This document shows, in pieces, positions 1 to 4,392 of a DNA stretch of 5,046 nt. The position numbers were made by a program, and so were the translations under genes. The notes beneath the pieces are model-generated. The model had not been told where the DNA came from. It was given only the letters and a program-made list of their open reading frames with translations, and did not search any database. How positions within the stretch are numbered: the stretch's first letter is position 1; each line of letters opens with the position of its first letter. The stretch is from Bacillota bacterium (GTDB lineage Bacteria; Bacillota; Dethiobacteria; DTU022), in assembly GCA_012727685.1 (NCBI GenBank), contig JAAYGO010000232.1, positions 1 through 5,046 of the forward strand, written 5' to 3'.

Positions 1-613
1 CGACCATCTTCGGCGTGAGGATGCAGGCGGAGCAGTCGAGGGTGGGGAAGGTCTTGTCGAGCTGCGCCATGCGCCCCCCCACCGAAGGGCTCTTCTCCAC
101 CAGGTAGACCTTGAAGCCGGCATCGGCGATATCCAGCGCCGCCTGGATGCCGGCGATACCGGCGCCGATCACCAGTGCCGCCGGCTCGGCGTCCACTTCC
201 TTCTCTTCCAGGGGCTCCAGCAGCCGCACCTTGGCCACGGCCGCGGCAACGAGCTGCTTGGCCTTGGCGGTCGCCGCCGCCCGATCCTGGTGGACCCAGG
301 AGCACTGTTCCCTGATATTGGCCATCTCCAGGTAGTAGGGGTTCAGGCCCGCCTCCTGGAGCGCCTTCCGGAAGGTGGGCTCATGCATCCGGGGGGAGCA
401 GGAGGCCACCACCACCCGGTTGATCCCTTCGTTTTGAATATCGTTCTTAATCAGGAGCTGCCCCGGGTCGGAGCACATGTATGCATAATGGCGCGCCACT
501 TTCACCCCGGGAAGCTGCGCCGCAAAGGCGGCGACATCTTCCACGTCCACGGTGGCGGCAATGTTGATCCCGCAGTGACAGACATAGACGCCCACTTTCG
601 GTTTTTCCGTCAT
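1..613 (-). CDS. hdrA: HdrA-like heterodisulfide reductase subunit A, FAD/iron-sulfur protein (3' end outside window)
   Basis: The first 204 codons are present; the gene runs off the left edge. HdrA is a soluble flavoprotein that splits or merges electron pairs between ferredoxin, a donor and the HdrBC module. The visible N-terminal domain (about residues 1-135) has the typical spaced cysteines: VCHCGIN at 11-17, MCSDPGQ at 46-52, ASCSPRMHEP at 70-79 and C104. A Rossmann FAD-binding motif follows (GAGIAG, residues 150-155, with the acidic end of the second strand at E173), then the hallmark LDCSACILTPKM at 192-203 with C194 and C197. ATG at 613 is preceded by a GGAGG ribosome site about 11 bases upstream. 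Presence of the N-terminal domain argues for a full-length HdrA rather than a short thioredoxin-reductase-like relative. Any C-terminal ferredoxin domains or MvhD fusion lie outside the window. It is the fourth gene of the train, 100 bases after etfA. Family assignment is firm; the physiological partner is inferred from neighbours. Confidence 0.93.
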   Translation of the reverse strand, partial: MTEKPKVGVYVCHCGINIAATVDVEDVAAFAAQLPGVKVARHYAYMCSDPGQLLIKNDIQNEGINRVVVASCSPRMHEPTFRKALQEAGLNPYYLEMANIREQCSWVHQDRAAATAKAKQLVAAAVAKVRLLEPLEEKEVDAEPAALVIGAGIAGIQAALDIADAGFKVYLVEKSPSVGGRMAQLDKTFPTLDCSACILTPKMV

Positions 614-631
614 CACACTATTTCTCCCTCC

Positions 632-700
632 TGCATGAGATCCGGCCCGGCGCCCTTTAAAAACCACTGGCTTAAAGGCGGCGCGCCAGGCCGTCTCGCA
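632..700 (-). repeat. Large imperfect stem-loop between etfA and hdrA
   Basis: The two arms are 632-660 and 672-700, with an 11-base loop. Pairing blocks seen from the loop outward are CCTTTAA/TTAAAGG (654-660 with 672-678), a GC-rich block around 650-653 with 681-684, CGG-type pairs at 643-645 with 691-693, GAGA/TCTC (637-640 with 694-697) and TGC/GCA at the base. In the minus-strand transcript it would sit just after the etfA stop and end about 19 bases before the hdrA ATG. No uridine run follows it on the hdrA side, so a simple intrinsic terminator is unlikely. A processing or mRNA-stability element, or an attenuator setting the Etf:HdrA ratio, fits better. A dispersed palindromic repeat is the other possibility. 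Confidence 0.6.
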
Positions 701-713
701 TAGGCTTCCAGTA

Positions 714-1688
714 TTACCCTTTCAGCTCCTTCAGTTTCTCCGTCAACTTCGGCACGACCTTGAGCAGGTCGTCCACGATGGCATAATGGGCTACGTTGAA
801 GATGGGCGCATCGGGATCTTTGTTGATCGCCACCACGGCTTTGGCCCCTTTCATTCCCGCCACGTGCTGGAAGGCGCCGGAAATGCCCACGGCCAGGTAG
901 AGCTTGGGCTTGACCGTCTTGCCGGAGGTGCCCACCTGCCGGTCATGGGGCAGCCAGCCCGCGTCCACGGCGGCCCGCGAACCGCACAGGTCGGCCTTGA
1001 TCACCGCAGCCAGCTCTTCCACCAGCGGCATATTCTTCTCTTCCCTTAAACCGCGGCCTACGGCGACCAGGATTTCGGACTGCGTGATATCCACATCGCC
1101 CACTTCCGCCTCGATATACTCCACGAACTGGCGGTAGGCGATATCCTCTTTCAAGGGACACTCGATTTTTTCCACGGCACCGCCCCCGGGCGGCTCCAAA
1201 GCTTCAAAGGCAGCCTCGCGCACGGTCACCAGGCAGGTCTCCGCAGGCTTGAAGGCCACCTGGGCGTTAACTTTGCCCGAGTAGAGCTGGCGGGTCGCCT
1301 TGAGCACGCCGCCCTCCACCGCAAGGCCGATCACGTCAGCCACAAAGGGCAGATCCTTTTCCACGGCCAGCGCCGGCGCCAGATCCACGCCCTGGGCGGT
1401 GTGGCCGACCATGACCAGGGAAGGCTTGTAGGCGTCGATCGCTGCGCCCAGCACCAGTTGGTACTTCTCGGCATTGAAGTTTGCGAGGAGCGGATCGTCG
1501 ACGACCAGCACCTTCACCCCGTAGGCGGCAATCTGCGCCGCCAGATCGTCCAGGCCGCTGCCCGGCAGCAGCACCACAACCTCGCCGCCCAAATCCCGGG
1601 CCACGCCGGAGGCGGCGGCCAGCATTTCAAAGGTAATATCCCTTACAGCCCCCTGGCGGTGCTCCGCCAAGATTAATACATTACCCAT
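714..1688 (-). CDS. etfA: Electron transfer flavoprotein, alpha subunit
   Basis: This is the 324-residue large subunit of the soluble heterodimeric Etf that carries electrons between flavin dehydrogenases (such as acyl-CoA dehydrogenases) and a downstream oxidoreductase. The N-terminal domain (about 1-190) begins with the typical strand NVLILAEH. The C-terminal FAD domain is clear: GSRAAVD at 236-242 (the conserved Arg that contacts the flavin), QVGTSGKTV at 251-259, and the Etf-alpha signature LYLAVGISGAFQH at 263-275 followed by AVVAIN and DPDAPIF. The position before QH is Phe where many homologues have Ile. The length is that of the standard form, with no N-terminal ferredoxin extension. 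ATG at 1688 shares one base with the etfB stop (TAATG) and has a strong AAAGGAGG ribosome site 9 bases upstream, so the two subunits are translationally coupled. Its neighbours (HdrA and a CCG-domain protein) suggest electron exchange with an Hdr-type complex rather than with a membrane quinone oxidoreductase. Whether this Etf bifurcates cannot be decided by eye. Confidence 0.97.
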   Translation of the reverse strand: MGNVLILAEHRQGAVRDITFEMLAAASGVARDLGGEVVVLLPGSGLDDLAAQIAAYGVKVLVVDDPLLANFNAEKYQLVLGAAIDAYKPSLVMVGHTAQGVDLAPALAVEKDLPFVADVIGLAVEGGVLKATRQLYSGKVNAQVAFKPAETCLVTVREAAFEALEPPGGGAVEKIECPLKEDIAYRQFVEYIEAEVGDVDITQSEILVAVGRGLREEKNMPLVEELAAVIKADLCGSRAAVDAGWLPHDRQVGTSGKTVKPKLYLAVGISGAFQHVAGMKGAKAVVAINKDPDAPIFNVAHYAIVDDLLKVVPKLTEKLKELKG

Positions 1689-2479
1689 TACACTAAGCCT
1701 CCTTTAACCAGGATGGACGCCAGCTTCTCCGCTTTTTCATCGGCATCGCTGCCTTCGATCACTTCCGCGGTGGAAGCAACCTCGGGGATGTAGAGTTTTT
1801 CGAGCACGATCTTCGAAGCGCTGCTGTCCACTTCCGAGGCGGCAAGCCCCAGATCGTCCAGGTTGACTAGCTTCAGCTCTTTCTTCTGGGCGGCGCGGAT
1901 CCCGCGGATGGGGGCGTAGCGCGGCTCGTTAATGCCGGTCTGGATGGTCAGCACCGCCGGAAGTTCAAGCTCGAGCACCTCCATGAGCCCGCCTTCCAGT
2001 TCGCGCTGGACTTTGACCTTGCCGTCAAGCATTTCCACCTTTTTGACCATGGCCGCATGGGGCACGCCCAGGTATTCGGCGAGGGCCACCCCGGTGGCCA
2101 TCTGGCCGTCGTCGCTGGCCATGCAGCCGGTCAGGACCAGGTCGAACTCCTGCCCCTTGATGGCCCCGGCAAGCGTCTTGGCCACCATGAGGGGATCGTA
2201 GAGGGCGATCCGCTCATCTTCGATGCGTATGGCGTCGTCGCAGCCCTTGGCCAGGGCCATGCGGATCATGACCTCGGATTCCTTGGGCCCGATGGAGAGC
2301 ACGGTCACCGTGCCGCCGCATTTCTCCTTGATCAGGACCGCCTCTTCCACCGCGTAATTGTCGGCGTCATTGATATCAAAAGAAAAGCGGCTGCTGTCCA
2401 CCGCCGTGCCCCCGGCATTAATCTTCACTACGGCTTCCGAAGTGTCGGGCACATACTTGATGCATACAAAAGTCTTCAT
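1688..2479 (-). CDS. etfB: Electron transfer flavoprotein, beta subunit
   Basis: This is the 263-residue small subunit of Etf, which pairs with EtfA and binds AMP or a second FAD depending on subtype. Family marks are the N-terminal FVCIKYVPDT (residues 4-13), FDINDADNYAVEEAV (the helix seen in most EtfB proteins as NP-D-AVEEA), the VLSIGPKESEVMIRMALAKG segment, TGCMASDDGQMATGVALAEYLG (the nucleotide-binding loop region), and ELPAVLTIQTGINEPRYAPIRGI near the start of the C-terminal arm. The arm after about residue 200 is the part that wraps around EtfA. ATG at 2479 has an AGGAGGTGG ribosome site (2487-2495) about 7 bases upstream. It lies 40 bases after the Fe-S gene and overlaps etfA by one base, with no terminator visible in between, so the genes read as one operon. 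The family call is safe; the electron donor is unknown. Confidence 0.97.
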   Translation of the reverse strand: MKTFVCIKYVPDTSEAVVKINAGGTAVDSSRFSFDINDADNYAVEEAVLIKEKCGGTVTVLSIGPKESEVMIRMALAKGCDDAIRIEDERIALYDPLMVAKTLAGAIKGQEFDLVLTGCMASDDGQMATGVALAEYLGVPHAAMVKKVEMLDGKVKVQRELEGGLMEVLELELPAVLTIQTGINEPRYAPIRGIRAAQKKELKLVNLDDLGLAASEVDSSASKIVLEKLYIPEVASTAEVIEGSDADEKAEKLASILVKGGLV

Positions 2480-2519
2480 TAATCATCCACCTCCTGACTG
2501 GTACTAAAAAGCAAAACCG

Positions 2520-3656
2520 CTAATTTCCGCCACCCAGTTCGCCCAGGAGCTCCATAATCTCGGCCACGCGCATCTCTTCCTCGAAACCGAGGGACTTGAC
2601 CGCGTCCTCCAGGGTGAGCAGGCAAAAAGGACAGGCCACGGCCACGATCTCCGCGCCCAATGCCTTGGCATCCTTGATCCGGGTTTCCGCCAGCCGCTCC
2701 TTTTTCGACTCAGTTTCCACCCACATTTTTCCACCGCCGCCCTCGCAGCAGAGGCTGCGCTCGCGCGCGCGGCCAAACTCCAGCAGCTTGGCCCCCTTGA
2801 TCTCCTGCAGCACCCGGCGGGGCTCGTCATAGATGCCGCCCTGCTTGCCGAGGTAGCAGGGATCGTGGAAAACGATTTTTTTCTCCAGGCCGCCTTCCCA
2901 GGTCAGCCTGCCCTGATCCAGCAGCTCGGCCAGGAGCTGTGTATAGTGAATCACCGGCTTATTTAAATCGGGGTAATGGCGGTTGTAGGTGGTAAAGCAA
3001 TGGGGCGAGAGGGTGACGATCCGCGCGGCTTGAAACTCGTTTAAAAATTCGGTATTATCCTCTACGATCATCTCGAAGAGCCCGTCTTCGCCAAGGGTAT
3101 AGACCTCGCTGCCGCAGCAGGATTCGCCATCGTCGATGAAGCCGTAATCAACGCCTGCGGCGTTGAGCAGGCGGACCAGGTTTTTAGCGATCACCTGGAC
3201 CCGGGGGTCGTAGGCGATGGTACAGCATACGAAAAACAAATTCTCGACGGCCGTATCCGGCTGGGCAATTTTAACTTCCAGGCCCTCCATCCAATCGCAG
3301 CGGGTAGCGCGCGCTTTTTCCCAGGGATTCCCCTCGCGAAAAACGCTTTCCAGGGCGTCCCGCACGGTCGGCTGGGTTTTGCCGCTCTCGATCACCATGG
3401 TGCGCAGCCCGATCAGCACTTCCAGCGGCTTCAACCCTTTCGGGCAGCGAACGGCACAGGTATGGCAGGCGGTGCAGTCCCAGATCTCGGCCAGCCTGGC
3501 CAACTCCTCCAGGGCTTCTTCGTGGTAGGCGTCGTAAACAAAGCGCCGGATGTTGAGGTTGCTTCGCGCCGTGACCGGGCAGCCCCCGGTACAACGCCCG
3601 CACTGAATACAACCCAGCAAGTCAAACTTTTCTGTAAAAGTCTGGTTTTCGCTCAT
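2520..3656 (-). CDS. Soluble (Fe-S) oxidoreductase, HdrC-HdrB fusion (HdrD/GlcF-like, two CCG domains)
   Basis: The protein has 378 residues from the preferred ATG at 3656. The N-terminal third carries two ferredoxin-type 4Fe-4S motifs: C16-x2-C19-x2-C22-x3-C26-P and C61-x2-C64-x2-C67-x3-C71-P. This matches HdrC. Two CCG (DUF224) domains follow, matching HdrB: C144-C145, C180-C181-G and C220; then C267 (HDPCYLG), C303-C304-E-G-G and C342-x2-C345. Such domains hold non-cubane 4Fe-4S clusters in HdrB or act as electron relays in GlcF/LldE and Etf-linked oxidoreductases. The second CCG set is complete; the first ends in C220-F-T-T, lacking the usual last Cys. No transmembrane segment is visible, unlike the membrane-bound Etf:quinone-type Fe-S oxidoreductases often encoded beside etfAB. 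It is first in the operon with etfB, etfA and hdrA, so it most likely exchanges electrons with HdrA and/or Etf. HdrD-like is the best description; a true heterodisulfide substrate is not implied. Longer starts at 3659, 3662, 3671 (ATG) and 3674 (TTG) are in frame. Confidence 0.9.
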   Translation of the reverse strand: MSENQTFTEKFDLLGCIQCGRCTGGCPVTARSNLNIRRFVYDAYHEEALEELARLAEIWDCTACHTCAVRCPKGLKPLEVLIGLRTMVIESGKTQPTVRDALESVFREGNPWEKARATRCDWMEGLEVKIAQPDTAVENLFFVCCTIAYDPRVQVIAKNLVRLLNAAGVDYGFIDDGESCCGSEVYTLGEDGLFEMIVEDNTEFLNEFQAARIVTLSPHCFTTYNRHYPDLNKPVIHYTQLLAELLDQGRLTWEGGLEKKIVFHDPCYLGKQGGIYDEPRRVLQEIKGAKLLEFGRARERSLCCEGGGGKMWVETESKKERLAETRIKDAKALGAEIVAVACPFCLLTLEDAVKSLGFEEEMRVAEIMELLGELGGGN

Positions 3657-3663
3657 CATCATA

Positions 3664-3667
3664 CCCC
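3664..3667 (-). promoter_or_regulatory. Ribosome binding site that decides the start of the Fe-S gene
   Basis: On the minus strand GGGG is followed by three tandem ATG codons (3662, 3659, 3656). Only the third, which begins MSENQTF, lies at a normal distance (7 bases). The first two are 1 and 4 bases away. The upstream in-frame ATG (3671) and TTG (3674) have no good purine-rich site at a usual distance. The site is weak compared with those of etfB and etfA. Confidence 0.5.
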
Positions 3668-3713
3668 GCATCAATAAAAAGTATTTTCCCTTGTTCCCTT
3701 AAGCTACAGGCAA

Positions 3714-3720
3714 CGGGGAT
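3714..3720 (-). promoter_or_regulatory. Possible anti-Shine-Dalgarno segment in the Fe-S gene leader
   Basis: The leader sequence AUCCCCG on the minus strand (3720 to 3714) can pair with CGGGGUAU (3668 to 3661), which contains the only plausible ribosome site and the first start codon; one bulged U is needed. The same CCCC could instead pair with the run of six G at 3757-3762 nearer the 5' end. This is a short interaction over a long loop, so it is only a candidate. Confidence 0.2.
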
Positions 3721-3780
3721 GCAAGGAAATAAAAAAAAGCTGCTCCTCCTTCTTCACCCCCCAAACAATCAGAAAAGTAC

Positions 3781-3809
3781 ATTATAAAGAGGCTCGAAAC
3801 GAATTTGAA
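3781..3809 (-). promoter_or_regulatory. Candidate sigma-A promoter for the Fe-S/etfBA/hdrA operon
   Basis: Read on the minus strand, a perfect TATAAT (3786 to 3781) lies 17 bases downstream of TTCAAA (3809 to 3804, 4 of 6 matches to TTGACA). Transcription would start near 3774, leaving a leader of about 118 bases before the Fe-S gene ATG. The leader holds a G run, an AAGGAGGAG sequence with no start codon behind it, and a U8 tract. This is the best-scoring minus-strand promoter I can see in the gap. Confidence 0.6.
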
Positions 3810-3841
3810 TAAGGACTAACTTATCAGCATAGATTGTAATT

Positions 3842-3848
3842 TTCGACA
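3842..3848 (-). promoter_or_regulatory. Spo0A box (perfect TGTCGAA) upstream of the hdr-etf operon promoter
   Basis: On the minus strand the sequence is TGTCGAA, identical to the Spo0A-binding consensus. It sits about 68-74 bases upstream of the predicted operon transcription start. A one-mismatch copy in the same orientation is at 3897-3903 (TATCGAA on the minus strand). A 7-base match alone is weak evidence, but a second perfect copy occurs in the same gap beside a Spo0E-like gene. Confidence 0.45.
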
Positions 3849-3928
3849 CCTAAAAAATAAAATCCTGCAACAGTGCTTTGCGGGTAAATGCATTCCTTCG
3901 ATAATGGTAATTCGAATCATAAATAATT

Positions 3929-3962
3929 GCATTAACTGCCTTCAGGCTTCGCGTTAACTGCC
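3929..3962. repeat. 12-base direct repeat, operator-like
   Basis: GCATTAACTGCC (3929-3940) and GCGTTAACTGCC (3951-3962) differ by one base and are 22 bases apart start to start, about two helical turns, so both would face the same side of the DNA. They lie between the two divergent transcription units and end 33 bases before the TTGACA at 3996. This spacing is typical of tandem operator or activator sites. The binding protein is not known. Confidence 0.45.
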
Positions 3963-3995
3963 CTTTGTTTTGTTAGATCATCCCTTTGCTGGAAG

Positions 3996-4023
3996 TTGAC
4001 AAAAAGATACATTATCGTAAACT
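3996..4023 (+). promoter_or_regulatory. Candidate distal sigma-A promoter, rightward
   Basis: A perfect TTGACA (3996-4001) is followed after 16 bases by TAAACT (4018-4023, 4 of 6 matches to TATAAT). Transcription would start near 4030 and give a leader of about 180 bases before the Spo0E-like ATG. The strong -35 is convincing; the -10 is mediocre. Confidence 0.4.
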
Positions 4024-4159
4024 GAATGGCTTTTTTTATATATATTTCAAAGTCTCAGCGATACATATTTAACAATAATCCGCCACAATCAATTATTTTT
4101 AGATACAGTTATGGAGGAACTTTGTATATTTATGAAAAAAAATCCTAGAAAAAAAGGGA

Positions 4160-4186
4160 TTGGCATTTTTATGTCGAAACTATAAT
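4160..4186 (+). promoter_or_regulatory. Candidate proximal promoter of the Spo0E-like gene
   Basis: A perfect TATAAT (4181-4186) sits 27 bases before the Spo0E-like ATG, so transcription from about 4193 would give a leader of some 20 bases containing the GGAGG site. TTGGCA (4160-4165) is a possible -35, but the spacer is only 15 bases. A perfect Spo0A box lies within that spacer. A weak -35 would suit a factor-dependent or repressible promoter. Confidence 0.45.
4172..4178 (+). promoter_or_regulatory. Spo0A box (perfect TGTCGAA) inside the Spo0E-like promoter
   Basis: TGTCGAA lies two bases upstream of the TATAAT at 4181 and overlaps the -35/-10 spacer. Phosphorylated Spo0A bound here would probably block RNA polymerase, although Spo0A can also activate from sites close to the core promoter. 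Its position next to a gene for a likely Spo0A~P phosphatase makes a feedback loop plausible. Confidence 0.5.
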
Positions 4187-4199
4187 TTATGACACCCAT

Positions 4200-4204
4200 G
4201 GAGG
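4200..4204 (+). promoter_or_regulatory. Ribosome binding site that decides the Spo0E-like start
   Basis: GGAGG is followed after 8 bases by ATG at 4213. The in-frame ATG codons at 4189 and 4198 lie upstream of or overlap this site and have no ribosome site of their own, so 4213 is the better start. Confidence 0.75.
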
Positions 4205-4212
4205 ATACAGCC

Positions 4213-4392
4213 ATGAAAACTATAGAAGAAAATCGACTGGATAAGCGAATCGAGCTGCTCCGGGAGAAGTTAAACCGGCAAAAAAATATCCGGACAAAAG
4301 CAGCCTACCGGCTCAGCCTGGAACTAGATCAATTGATTTACGAAGCGATGAAAGAGAGATATCCGGTGAAAACGGGATCTAGTACACAGTAA
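4213..4392 (+). CDS. Spo0E-like aspartyl-phosphate phosphatase (sporulation regulator)
   Basis: This 59-residue protein fits the small Spo0E family, whose members remove phosphate from the response regulator Spo0A~P and so hold back sporulation. The sequence forms a two-helix hairpin pattern: a first helix RIELLREKLNRQ (about 12-23), a short turn, and a second helix containing the family signature S-L-E-L-D-Q-L-I (about 35-42), followed by YEAMKERY. The Ser-x-x-x-Asp core of the signature is intact. There is no signal peptide or membrane segment, so it acts in the cytoplasm. ATG at 4213 is chosen because of the GGAGG 8 bases upstream; ATG at 4189 would add eight residues. The gene is transcribed away from the hdr-etf operon and its last 14 bases overlap the end of convergent selD. 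It has lower GC than its neighbours. Activity on Spo0A specifically is inferred from the family; a few members act differently or are of unknown target. Confidence 0.8.
   Translation: MKTIEENRLDKRIELLREKLNRQKNIRTKAAYRLSLELDQLIYEAMKERYPVKTGSSTQ

Larger units (their letters stand above)
3675..4188. other. AT-rich divergent intergenic region
   Basis: About 510 bases without a convincing gene separate the minus-strand hdr-etf operon from the plus-strand Spo0E-like gene. It is visibly richer in A+T than the coding DNA on either side, with runs of A, T and a TATATATAT stretch near 4036-4044. It contains promoter-like sequences on both strands, two perfect Spo0A boxes, a 12-base direct repeat and repeated GATACA words (4006, 4060, 4102). 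No tRNA, riboswitch, IS end or CRISPR repeat is seen. The only small reading frame with any merit (4111-4185, 24 codons) is unconvincing. Confidence 0.7.

Noticed and set aside
290..703. Plus-strand open frame of 137 codons opposite hdrA
   Set aside because: It is antisense to a clearly conserved hdrA sequence, has no ribosome site, and its composition reflects the GC-rich opposite strand.
2057..2482. Plus-strand open frame of 141 codons opposite etfB
   Set aside because: It is the antisense shadow of a strongly conserved etfB; the product shows no family features.
3656..3674. Longer starts for the Fe-S protein (TTG 3674, ATG 3671)
   Set aside because: Neither has a suitable ribosome site; the added residues MMRGMM have no family counterpart that I recognise.
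4031..4037. T-run after GGC, possible intrinsic terminator on the plus strand
   Set aside because: No stable inverted repeat precedes the T-run; it is part of a general AT-rich stretch.
4069..4075. TTAACAA, half of a Rex (NADH-sensing repressor) operator
   Set aside because: The matching TTGTTAA half at the required distance is missing, so there is no palindromic Rex site.
4111..4185. A 24-codon plus-strand reading frame (inner ATG at 4132, product MKKNPRKKGIGIFMSKL) just before the Spo0E-like gene
   Set aside because: The GGAGG at 4113 is inside the longer frame and 14 bases from the inner ATG, too far for a good start. The product has no recognisable family and the end of the frame contains the Spo0A box and overlaps the -10 element.
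4301..4325. Possible selD terminator on the minus strand within the Spo0E-like gene (AGCC-GGTA-GGCT followed by a few T)
   Set aside because: The stem is only four base pairs and the T-tract is short and interrupted; it lies in coding sequence of the opposite strand.
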